Of a stretch of 64,000 bases of DNA, positions 32,201 through 44,200 are shown in pieces. Made by a program: the position numbers and the translations under genes. Origin of the DNA: Tridacna crocea (Eukaryota > Mollusca > Bivalvia > Cardiida > Cardiidae); assembly GCA_943736015.1 (NCBI GenBank), contig OX031068.1:30624296-30688295 (forward strand), read 5' to 3'. The notes beneath the pieces were generated by a model. That model was not told the origin of the DNA. It worked only from the letters and a program-made list of their open reading frames with translations, and did no database searches. Position 1 is the first letter of the stretch, and every line of letters starts with the position of its first letter.

Positions 32201-35200
32201 ATGCTGGTTACCAGAATTTACCTCTTTCCTAAAAATGTTTTCAAAAGCTTTCTTTCTATCGATCAATAAAACTAAGGATTAAGGATTATGCATTAATGCT
32301 TTACCCCATTAGACATTTCTATGGTATCTCTAATTGACCCTAAATAACAGCAAGGATGAAGCCGTTTTTTATGTGTATAGGACACCTTTTGATAGCATAG
32401 AAAAAATTATGAAAAAAGGTGAAATTGCTCGTTACGAGCAATTTCACCTTTTGCCACAATGTTTTCCAATGGCTCTTACAAGCAATGCATAGAAACAAGT
32501 ATCTGTGGAGTAAAGGGTTAAATGACTAACCCTAGGCCTACTCACAAAACATAAGTTGGTTTCATGGACAGAGTAGTTCAAGACAGCATTTCACAGAATG
32601 CTTAACTCTTTACCAAACGACAAACTCGTAGATTTGTTCAAATCAAAAGGATTTGCAGACGACAAAAGAAGTGTGGCTTAAAAATTGAAATTTGTTATAG
32701 GAAGAGTAGAAAACATTGTGGAAAAAGGAGAAAATGCTGGTTGTGTGGTAAAGAGTTAAAGTAACAATAAAGCCCAAAGTAAACAAAGTGGATTTATATC
32801 ATACCATTCAAAAATATAGAAATTATTGTGAAGATGGCAATCTGTCATTTTACAGTCTGTCCAAGGGTAAGCTGCTGACAGAAAAATTAACTTCAAAACT
32901 AGATTTAAACCTGCCAGGTACATGTATCTGTGTCTTTTGTTTATGCCTGATTCTAAATCTTTTTTATTCTCCCAGTGATTAACATAATGCCAGACTACAC
33001 AATAACAGATGTACTGTCATCTCAAGAATACTTTTCATACTTTTACATAGTAAAAGACTCTGTAACTGAGTGGACTGTGCAGCCTGACTTGGATGAATGC
33101 TTTACACAGACATGCTAAGCCCCCTTTTCACAGAGCATGTCTCAAATGTGTTTTCCACAACTGAAATGGGATGTAATTTTCATACATCTAGCAGCTAAAA
33201 GGGTACTCCAACACGTTTAACCTGTAGGGAGCCAAGTAAAGCTTTCGGTCTTGAATTAATATCAAAAACTTTGCAAGGTTGCTTTTATAAAGAACTTCTC
33301 AGGAAAAGCAGTAGAGATCAAAGATCAGACTACATGTTCTGTCCAGTCCGATTTTAATGTATAGTAACAAGCATTGCTGTTTTCTGAAAATAAAAAAATC
33401 CACATCTAGTTTTCCATGTGCAAATCCTTCCAATTTAATGGATTCCAAACTTTTGTTGTTTGGACAAGTGTTAGCCCTTTACCACACACGTTTGTTAATC
33501 TTGTAGTCATTTATTTTGTCATACGCAAACATTATGAATCTGGACAAATCTAAAACTCTGTCTCAGAGCAAAAGTTTAATTCTAGTTCAAAGACAACATA
33601 AATCTTACACTGTTACAGAAGGAGTTACTGGTGTCAGCAAACGTTAAAGAAGATCTGTCAGCCAATGAGGTGGTCCACAGTGGTCGAATGAGCTGATATG
33701 TTAGTGGTACTTCCGTAAAATCTGTCAGCTCTGACAAATAAATCAGAAATTCTCCGAGTCTGTAACCCAAAAATCTGTTAAACCTCACTTTTGGATAATC
33801 TCTGGAATAAAAAGTTAATACAAGAAACTGAGAGACTTAAGTAAGGCTAATAGTACTGTTGTTTAACTCATTACCAAACAGCAAAATTTTAGCTCTATCC
33901 AAATTGAAAGCATTTGCAGGCCACAATTTCAATATGGCTAAAATGGTGCAATTATTTATTGATAGGGTAGAAAACATTGTAGGAAAAGGAGAAAATGCTG
34001 GTTACAAGCATTTTCTCCTTTTCCCCTAATGTTTTCAAAAGGCTTCTTTCTCGGGGTTTAATCTTTTCCCAAACAATCCCTGGTTTTTACGGATCTGGAA
34101 TAATAGCTTTTTGAAAACATTGTGGGAAAAGGAGAAAATGCTGGTAACCAGCATTTTCTCCTTTTCCCACAATTTTTTCTACCCTATCATGGACAGAAAT
34201 TATCTTTTCAGCAAGAGTTGAATTGTCGTCTGCAAATGCTTTCTATTTGGTCTAGTCCAAAAGTTTGTGGTTTGGGAAAGGGTTAAAAGAGAATACCAGC
34301 ATTTTCTCCTTTTCCCAAAATGTTTTCAAAAGGCTTCTTTCTCATGGCCTATAAAAGTCTGGATTGTTTGGTTAACAGTTGAAGTGAATTGCCCATACTT
34401 TTTACTCTTTACCAAACCACTGAACTTTAGACTTTGCCAAATTGCAAGCACTTGCTGACAACAAATTAAGTGTGGCTCAAATATCAAAATTCATCTTTGG
34501 ACAGGAAAACAATATTGTGGAAAAGGGAGAAAATGCTAGCAAACTAAGATTTCCTCATTTTCCTACATACTGGTAATCTTCAAAAACATTCTTACTTGGG
34601 TCTTTTAAACTTAGGATTATTTGGTTAGGGTTCAAATATTGTTTTGCTACATTTTCAACAATTTTGCAAAAATATCACAGCAGTAGGTTCTTTACTTCAC
34701 CATTTCTATGTTTATCAAGTGATTGATATTGGCATGCCCTTCCAAAATCGGCCCCTACAAATCCAGCACAGCAAGTGCAGATCAAACCATAATATCTGAA
34801 CTACTAAACAATAGCTAGCATTTTCTCGGCATCCCAAATCATTAACTCTTCAGCACACACAAAAATTTTTGACTAGTCCAACTTGTAAGCCTTTGCAAAC
34901 AGCAAGTAAAATGTAACACAAATAATATCATTTGTATCAGTAAGAATAGGAAATGTCTGAACAGAAGAAAATGCTGGTAACCAGGCACAATTTGTTTTGA
35001 AGGGCTTCCTCCTAAAGAATATTTAAATTAAGGATTAGGTGAATAAGGTTAACAAAAGGTTTTTTTATTCTAAAGGTCATATAAACAGGTCATGGTTCAA
35101 TACAAAAAAAAGTGTCATAGGCAAGACAAAACAAGAGGGCCAGGTCAGCCCTGTATTTCTCAACAGCATTATTGATAATCAAGTCATAAATGATATAAAC

Positions 35201-38200
35201 AGAGACGTGAGTATGCATGAAACCTGTATTGCAATTATCCCTAAATCGCATGATCAAATCTAAGTTCACTCATTAGGAAAAACTTTACAAACTTTTCAAA
35301 TGATTTTTAACCCTTTCCCAAACAATCCCTGATTTTTATGACTCCGAGAAAGAAGCCTTTTTGAAGACTTTGTGGGGAAGGACAAAATGCTGGTAACCAG
35401 CATTTTCTCCTTTTCTCGCAATGTTTTCCACCCTGCTGGAAACAAATTTCAATTTTTGAATTATGTTTATTTTGTTGTCTGTAAGTGCTTTCAATGTGGA
35501 CCAGTCTAAAGTTTTGTCATCTGGTAAAGGGTCAAGCGAAAGTATTTGCTGTTGAATAGGTAGAAAACCTTATGCAACAAGTCAAAAATGCTGGTGTCTC
35601 CTATGCAGATACGAGACTAGGAGTGTTTTGTTAGAATTTTACCTGTCAATAATAGCATCAAAACTAGATTCTATAACCAGTGGATCTACGGCACCTTCAA
35701 ACTCCAACTCAAAAGTGAATGAATCTTGTCTGAAAAAAAATTAAAGCATGCACAAAGATTTTCGTTTAATCTTCCAGAAAAAGTAAATGATGAAAAAAGA
35801 TGCTATAACTTTGAATGGAAAATTCAAGAACAGTTTCTATTCATTTCTTTTTTTTAAACAGTAATACTTTAATATCAGTTGTTTTCATGAACATTGGTGA
35901 GTTCTGATTGGCTGAAAACATTTTTTCATAACCTCGTGAAAAAAAAAATCATCTTTTGGCAGAACTACTTTTGCTGAAGGTTACTTTTGCTGGTCGTAAA
36001 CACTACTTTGCTCATTTACGTTAGTTCTATTGGTAAATTTTCAGTAATGGGGATCTGAAAACAGTTTCCATATCATATTCTTGTGCAAATCAAATGTGAG
36101 TGCAAGGGACTTTAGAGCCTCCAACATTAGATTTAATATTTAAGAAAATGAATGCCGTTTCCATTATTTCTGTGGGTGTATGTTGTCTGTAATATTGAAT
36201 TATAAGGAATGAAGAGAATTTTATTTTTTTCATGGTGGTATGAAATAAACTTCTCTTCAAACCTTAAATGACATGGCTTTTGGCAAAGGAAGCATTTCAT
36301 CAAAACTGCTACTTGTCATCAATGCCTTCTAGAAATTTATCTTTTGAACTATCCTGGGGTAACACAGGCAATTTCATGAAGAAACAACTGTAGGAAAGGA
36401 AAAACAAGAGGACCATGATGGTCCTATATCATTCACCTGAGTACTAAGCAGAAAAGGTCTAAAACAAAAAGACAAATACCAAATATTAAGGTTCAAGGCC
36501 AAATGATAACAAAACAAGAGCAGCAAAATGTTGTAATTTGACTTGAGACTTCAAAGTTTCATTCCGGACAAGCAAGAAATACTGTAAAAATGAGGGTCAA
36601 AGTGGAATTTCTCAAAATCCTCACTAGGTATGGTTATTGTTCTTGCACACTACACTCAGTAATATTGTAATAAACATGCAGACCAGGTTTGAAGTTGTTC
36701 TGACTTGAGATGACAAAGTTATATTCCAGACAGGCACTAAATGCTTTAAAAATGACATTCAGATGGAAATAACTCAGAGACTGCATGACTCAGAGTTACA
36801 ATTCTTGAGCACTGCACTTCCAAATAATGCAACAAATAAGCATACCAAATTTCAAGTCATTCCTGCTTAAGATCACAAAGTTTTGCTCCGGACAAGCAAG
36901 AAATGGCATAAAAATAAAGGTCAAAGGGGGAATATCAAAACTCATCCTAGTAAGAGTTATGGTTCTTGTGCAGTGCAATTTTTCAACAATCAAATTTGAA
37001 GATGTTCAGGCTGGAGATGACAAATTTATATTCCAGATCGACAGAAAATGCTGTAAAAATGATCAAAGGGAAACAACTCATTTACACAGTATGAGGTAGA
37101 GTTATGATTCTTTCACTCTGCACTTTGTATTATTGCAAGAAATACAAATGCCAAGTTTCAAGTCAATCTGACTGGAGATGACAAAGTTATGCTCCAGATT
37201 AAGAACTATTCTAAAGAACTTTTTTATTTTAGGGCAAAAAACTCCGGCAGTTCCTGTCCGATTAGACCCATAATCAAACTCATCCAAGATCTTACAGTAA
37301 TATATATTTTGACCGAGTCTGATGTTGATTGGTTGATATTTACAGATGCTGGACTGTGAACAAAGTCAAATATAGCAATTTTTCTAATTCAAGGGCAAAT
37401 CACTCCTGCTGTTCTGGTCCAATTAACCCTTTCCCAAACAAGCCCTGGTTTTTACATGTGTGCAGTAAAAGTCTTTGGAAAACAGTGTGGGAAAAGGAGA
37501 AATTGCTCGTAACAATCAATTTCTCCTTTTCTTACACTGTTTTCTACCCTTTTTGAGAACTTTCTGCCACTTTCTCCAAATTTAAAATAGTCGTCTGCAA
37601 ACTCTTTCGGTTTGAAAGAGTCCAAAATTTGTTGTTTGGGAAAGGGTTAAACCCATAATGGAACTCATACGAGATCTAATGGTCATGTATATTTTGACCA
37701 GTTTATTGCTGATTGGTAAATAAATGTAGATGCTAGAGTGTAAACAAAGTCAAATATAGCAATTTTTCTAATTCAAGGGCCTACAACTCAAGTCATTCTA
37801 CTCAGGTTAAACCCATAATCCAACTCATTCAAGATCTTATGGTAATTTATATTTTGACCAAGTTTATTGCTGATTGGTTGATATTTGTAGATGTTAGAGT
37901 GTAAACAAAATGAAATATAGCAATTTTTTCTAATTCAAGGGCAAATAAATCCAGTTGTTCTGATTCGATTAAACCCATAATCAGCTCATCTGAGATCTTA
38001 TGGTCATATATATTTTGATTAAGTTTGTTGCTGATAGGTAAATAACTGTAGATGATAGAGTGTAAACAAAGTCAAGTACATCAATTTTTCCAATTCAAGG
38101 GCATATACACAGATAAGACCCATAATCCAACTAATCCAAGATCTTATGGTCATTTATACTTTGACCAAGTTTGGTGTTGATTGGTTGATATTTGTAGATG

Positions 38201-41200
38201 CTAGAGTGTGAAAAAAGAAATGTGAACGGACGGATGGAAGACGGACAGTGAGTGATCACAATAGCTCAATCTGAGCACTTTGTGCTCAGTTGAGCTTAAA
38301 ATAACAGATGTGTAAAAGAAAATATTGAACACAGGAGTTATTACTCAAGCACTTTTTAAAACTAAATAATTGGACTGAGACATGCTTCAAAACCACACAA
38401 TCCCTCGTTCAATGCGCCTGAGAAAAAAATATTTGGAAAGCATTTTCCTTTTGCCCAAGTTCAGCCATTTTAAATCAAACTTAAAATGTTGTCTGCAGAT
38501 GCTTCCTCTTTGGACAAGTTTCTGTCCTTGTCATTTGTAGAGTTAACAACATGAACTTACCCATATCCAGAGATAATACAACCTTCATAGCCTATAAACT
38601 CAACAGGATTGGCATCCATCATGCTCTGGATCTAAAAAAACGGCAGGGGAAAAACGCATGTATCCAAACTTACCTCTAAACCAAACTGAAAAATTTTAGA
38701 CTTCATACGCAAATACAAACCATTTGTAGACAACAATTATAGTGTGGCTCAAGTGGAGGAAATTATCTTTGAAAATATACAAAGCTGCTGGTATCAGTAT
38801 TTATCTTTTTCCCACAATACATTCGAACATCTTTTTCTTCAGTTTCAATCCTGGATTGTAGGTTTAAGTTTATGCACTGAATGGTGAATGGAGATATCAA
38901 AGCAAACAAAATGAAACATCTTCATAAAGCCTTGACCAAACAACAAAAATTTGGACTCTACAAAATTAAGGGCAATTGCAGATGCCTAATAAAATGTAGC
39001 TCAAATGATGATTTTTGTCTAGATTGGGTTGAAAACATTGTGGGAAAAGGAAAAAAATGCTGGTTACCAGTATTTTTTCCCTATTCCCACTATGTTTTCA
39101 AAAGCCTTCTCTTTACCTCCTGATTAAGTTGGTTGTTACACAAAATGGACTCTATTATTCAATAATTAGGTAACAGCTTGCTTGGTAGGCTGCATCACAG
39201 ACATGCATATATTAGGCCCCCATTTACAAGAGCACAGTTAACATGAAAATCCTTCTTTTTTCTTTTAAATCTGTGTATGGCCAGCAAAGAGAACATTGTA
39301 CATCAAGGACCAGACAGTGACTGCAGAAAATGTGCGGTTTGATCTTGATCTACACTGTCAGATAAAATCTGTAATTAACCAAAGTTTTGGGATAAAATTG
39401 ATATGGTAAAAGCCTAATTGGCATGCTATCTTTCTTATGATTTCAAGCTTGAGCCAATATATTAAGAGAACAGCATGCTGATGCAAACACTTGCAGATGT
39501 TTCCTCTGAAAATTCTAGACTGAAAAGGAGGAATGTCTGTGTCAAAATATACTTTAATAGTTATCTATCCCTGTTGTATGTGTTCCCCTTTTCAAAATTA
39601 AGTACTAGACCAAGTTTGAAGTAAATATTTATCTTCAGTGTATTAAAAAGATATCATGAAATGTTAAAGTTTCTTTTAACCCGTTACCACACAATCCCAA
39701 CTTTTAATGACCCTGAGGAAAATGAAACGTGAAAATATTGTAGGAAAAGGAGAAATTGCTTGCAACCAGCATTTTCTCCTTTTTCCACATTTTTTTTCAA
39801 CCTTCCATAAACAAATTGCAATATTTGAGTCAAATTCATTTTGTTGTCTGCAAATGCTTTCAATTTGGGCAAGTCTAAAAGTTTGTTGTTTGGTAAAGGG
39901 TTGAAATTCTAAATTCTACTTCAAAAAGGGGCATAAACTATGTCCAATTTTTTTTTTATAGTCTCCTGCCCCTAGTTTATAGATTTCCCTTCTGATAGTC
40001 AATATCTAGTCAGAGTTTGATGTAAACAGTTTTAGTAATTGGACAGATATGATAAAATGACACGAATTAATACACAAAACAACAACACAGGGGATATAAT
40101 ATTTTTTAAATTTTCTTTGAAGAAAGCTGAGCTAACAATGCATCATAACTCTGATCTAAACTACTTACATCTGTACAGAAGGCCGATTCATATCTCTGAG
40201 ACAGGAGAGAGTTAGGATTGGCAAGGTCTGCTGCATTCGTAAAGTTCAGTAATCGTCTTGTAAACGGAACAACAGTAGAAACAAAGTCTGAGTGCTTGAG
40301 AACTAGCTCTCCTACTTCGATACCATACACATTTCCATACCTAGTAAATAACACACTCATTATCACATGGAAAAATATTGAACACAACCAAATTGGAAAC
40401 ATTTGCAGATGACAATTAAATTGTAGCTCAAACAATGATTTCTGTCCTATGCAGGACTGAAAAACATCGCAGAAAAAGGAAAAAATGCTGGTTATCAAAT
40501 TAAGTTTATCCGATAACAAAATTAACTTAGTACCTATGACAAGTGTCTTCTTTTTATTTTGCAATAAACACTTTCGAAAACTTTGTGCATGAAGAAACAT
40601 TGCTGGTAAAAAGCAGTTCTCTTTACATCTCAATGTTATCATAAGTGTTTAACAGAGCATTGCATGCCAGTGCCGATGCTGAACGACAGTTGTTTACCTT
40701 TCAGTGAATAAACTAAGTCAAGAAAGAGGCATAACTCTGTTAAAAATATGTTGATGATCACCTGCCCTTTTTTCGGTTCCCTTGAGATAGATAACAACTA
40801 GTTCAACTAAGCTCATCAAACAAACTGCCAAACCACTATACACTGAAGTACATTCAAATCTTTAACCCGTTTAACTTTTCACCAGATGAGGTAATTTTGA
40901 TCTGCTTAACTCATAAGAATTTTCAGCCAACAAACTTAGAGTACCAAAATAATTGGTATTTTCATCTGTAAGGACAGAAATCACTTTGAAAACTGGAGAT
41001 AATGCTCATTATGTGCATTTTATCCTGTTTTCACAGTGTTTTCAAATGCCCTTAACCTCAAAGCCATAAAAAGCAGGGCTTATCTGAGAAAGGGTTTATA
41101 AGTCCAAATATATAGTCTCCATCTCTTTCAAATGCTGAATATATAATTCTCTGAAACTCAGACATAATTTTATCTTACAACAGTGGGAAATGTAGATTCA

Positions 41201-44200
41201 AGACCAGATTGAAAGTTCTGTGCAGTCTGATCTTGATCTATGCTGTCTTCAAAAAGTCCCTGGTTTTGGCGATGTTGCTGAAATTGTTAAACATATTTCA
41301 AAAAGAAAAGAAACCTCTCTTTTGGCTTGTTTTCAAACAAAAGTCCCCGCACAGTTTCATTGATACTAGATGCTTGTGTTCCATCAAACACAATCTGAAC
41401 TTCAACCTCATCTGGATCCTCCCTGAAATGAATGAGAGTAGAAAGCATACAGCAAACTTGTACATGAGAGCATAGTGCACAAGTTGATTTGGCTTGAATA
41501 CAGACAGGTCACAGTCAGCGGATTCTTTCTACAAACACACAAAACCCTTCACCACACAATTCCAAGTTTGACACTGAAGTAGAAAATTTAACAAACGTTA
41601 CGGGAATAGGAGAAAATGCAGGTAAACAGGGTTTTCTCCCTTTCCCACGAAGTTTTCCAAAACAAATGATCCATTTCTACTCAAATGAATGTGTCATCTG
41701 CATGATATTATGCTTATGATATGGACAAGCCTAAAGTTTTGTCTTTTGATAAAAAAACTAAAGTAAAAAGGGTATTTCAGTTGTATGACCGCACTTACGC
41801 TCTGGACAAAATCAAGTAAAAAGATAGCAAACCACAATAGTTAACCCCTCAATTACAGTGCTAAAAGTTATTGGCTCTTGTACACTGCACTTCTCAATGT
41901 CTTTTATCAACCTGTGACATTTCATGTTTATATGTACAAATCTCATTTATTTTTCAAGTTATGCTATGCTCAGTCAATGACATGCATAAAGGTAAATGTG
42001 ACCATGTCATAAGACTAAAGACTTGCAAAGAAACAGAACAACCATAGAGAAGATATGACCAGGTGAAAGAGAGGCAGGTACATGAAAAATTAAAGCATTT
42101 GAAATTTCAGTAGAACTGTTTCTCAATAACAATAAATCCATTTAAGCTTGAGGCTTGAGGCTGCTAATTGTGACTCAAGGACCCTTTGCAGATTAATATT
42201 AGACTGCACAGAGGGTGCAGTCTGGTCTTGGAACTATACTGTCCAGTAAGGAGACATCTTTTCACCAAAAAATATGTTTGAAATAGCAAAATTTGGGTTT
42301 TTACTAAAGGTTTTAAAAGTTTAATGTCACTTATATAGCAGGATAAGGGTTAAACTGGCGGTCTTCTTGTCTCGTTGAAATCCATACTGTCAAAAAACCA
42401 GGTTTGATCACTAAATTTCTGATATCTAAACCCCTTTTTATTCTACACTACTAAACTTGGTCCCAAGGCAATCAAATCATAAATTGTCTTTCAAAACTAC
42501 ATGGTTGCTTTCAGCAGCTTATGTTAATTAAAGAATAGGCAGTTATTTTGGATGGTTTAGCTCATAGAATGTGCTTACTTTGCACTGTAGAAATGCACAA
42601 AGATGAAACAATGTTCTAATTATGAAACAATGTTCTAATTATTGGTCAGATACACAAGATGAAGCCAAAAGCATACTCACTGAAAGGTTACTAATCTGCA
42701 ATCAAGAAAACTGATGAATGCCAATATTGTCAATCTCATCTGAAATATATGTTATTAACCCTTTACCAAACAATCTCTGGATTTTACAACCCTGACACGA
42801 AGCCTTTTGAAAACATTGTGGGAAAAGGAGAAAATGCTGGTAACCAACATTTTCTCCTTTTCTAACAATATTTTCTACCCTGCTGGAAACCAATTTCAAT
42901 TTTGGAGTTATGTTTATTTTGCTGCCTGCAATTGCTTTCAATTTGGATCAGTCTAACATTTGTTTTTTGGTTAAGGATTAACAGAAAATGGTCATGCAAT
43001 GTTTCATCCTTTTGCTAGCAACAAATCAGTGTGGCTCAAAATGACAAACCCTACAGGGATTGAGCAGCATTTGATTTGTTACATGCAAATGCTATCTATA
43101 ATTATGTACATGAATCGTCTCACATTTTGTTATCTGGTAAAGAGAGATTTTCTTGCAGGGCCAGGTTAGAGATGTTTAGATTAGTTCAGACAAAAAGCAT
43201 TGAAGAAAACATCAAATAAAGCTAAAGAGATGTGATATCTTTTTTTTTAACCCTTTACTCCATTGATACTCATTTCTACACATTGTTAGTAGGAGCCTTT
43301 GGAAAACATTGTGGCAAAAGGTGAAATTGCTCGTGACAAGCAATTTCCCCTTTTGTCACAATGTTTTCTATGCTATCCAAAGGTGTCATATACACATAAG
43401 AAACGGCTTCATCCTTGCTGTTATTTAGGGTCAATTAGAGATACCATAGAAATGCCAAATGGAGTAAAGGGTTAAAAATCAAAACAATTTGTGAAAAGGA
43501 AAAAAATTGTAACTGCTGTTGACTAAAAAAATGTCTATTTTGTGTCTTTCTTGCAGAATCAGACAGCACACCCAAAAAAATGAAACTACTGGCTCTTGGA
43601 CAGGGTACAGATTAACCATCAGATTGCAAAAAACATGCAGCCTGATCATTTGTCTACACTGAGCATTATTTAGAGACATTCTTGCACAAAGAAGCCCTTG
43701 TATTGTGTGAGATTTGCCTCTTTTGCTGCCAACTGAAACTGACTTTTTTTATTCATTTCACACTCTACAGATTAACCCATTACCACACAATCCCTAAATT
43801 TGACGACCCTGAAAAGGAAGCCTTTAGAAAACATTGCAGGAAAAGGAGAAAATAGTGGTAACCAGCATTTTCTCCTTTTCCCACAATGTTTTATGCCCTT
43901 CTCAAAACAAATTTCAAATTTTTGGTCACTTTTATTTTGTTGTCCGCAAATGCTTTTGATTTAGATAAGCCACAAATTTTGTCGTTTGGTAATGAGTTAA
44001 AACTTTTAATTTACATACATCTTCACAAAAACCTGCTGAAACTTCTTGAAACCTCTCCGATGTTGAATCACGCAACTCTGGAGTCAAGACCAGTCCAACA
44101 GTTTCAAATGTTAACTCAATTCTAGTAGTTATTTCTGTAAATAAAAAAAAAGTTTAAAATAATTCTACAATTAAAGCGAAAAATATCCTGATTTTAACTG

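Noticed and set aside
36796..37287. Frames on both strands across 36.8-37.3 kb
   Set aside because: They follow the ~160-bp tandem units and have no splice borders in frame with the - strand gene.
41298..41480. Alternative frame over the module 1 C piece
   Set aside because: It overlaps the exon at 41339 in another phase and lacks the module pattern; [10 protein letters not shown] in phase 2 fits the other modules.
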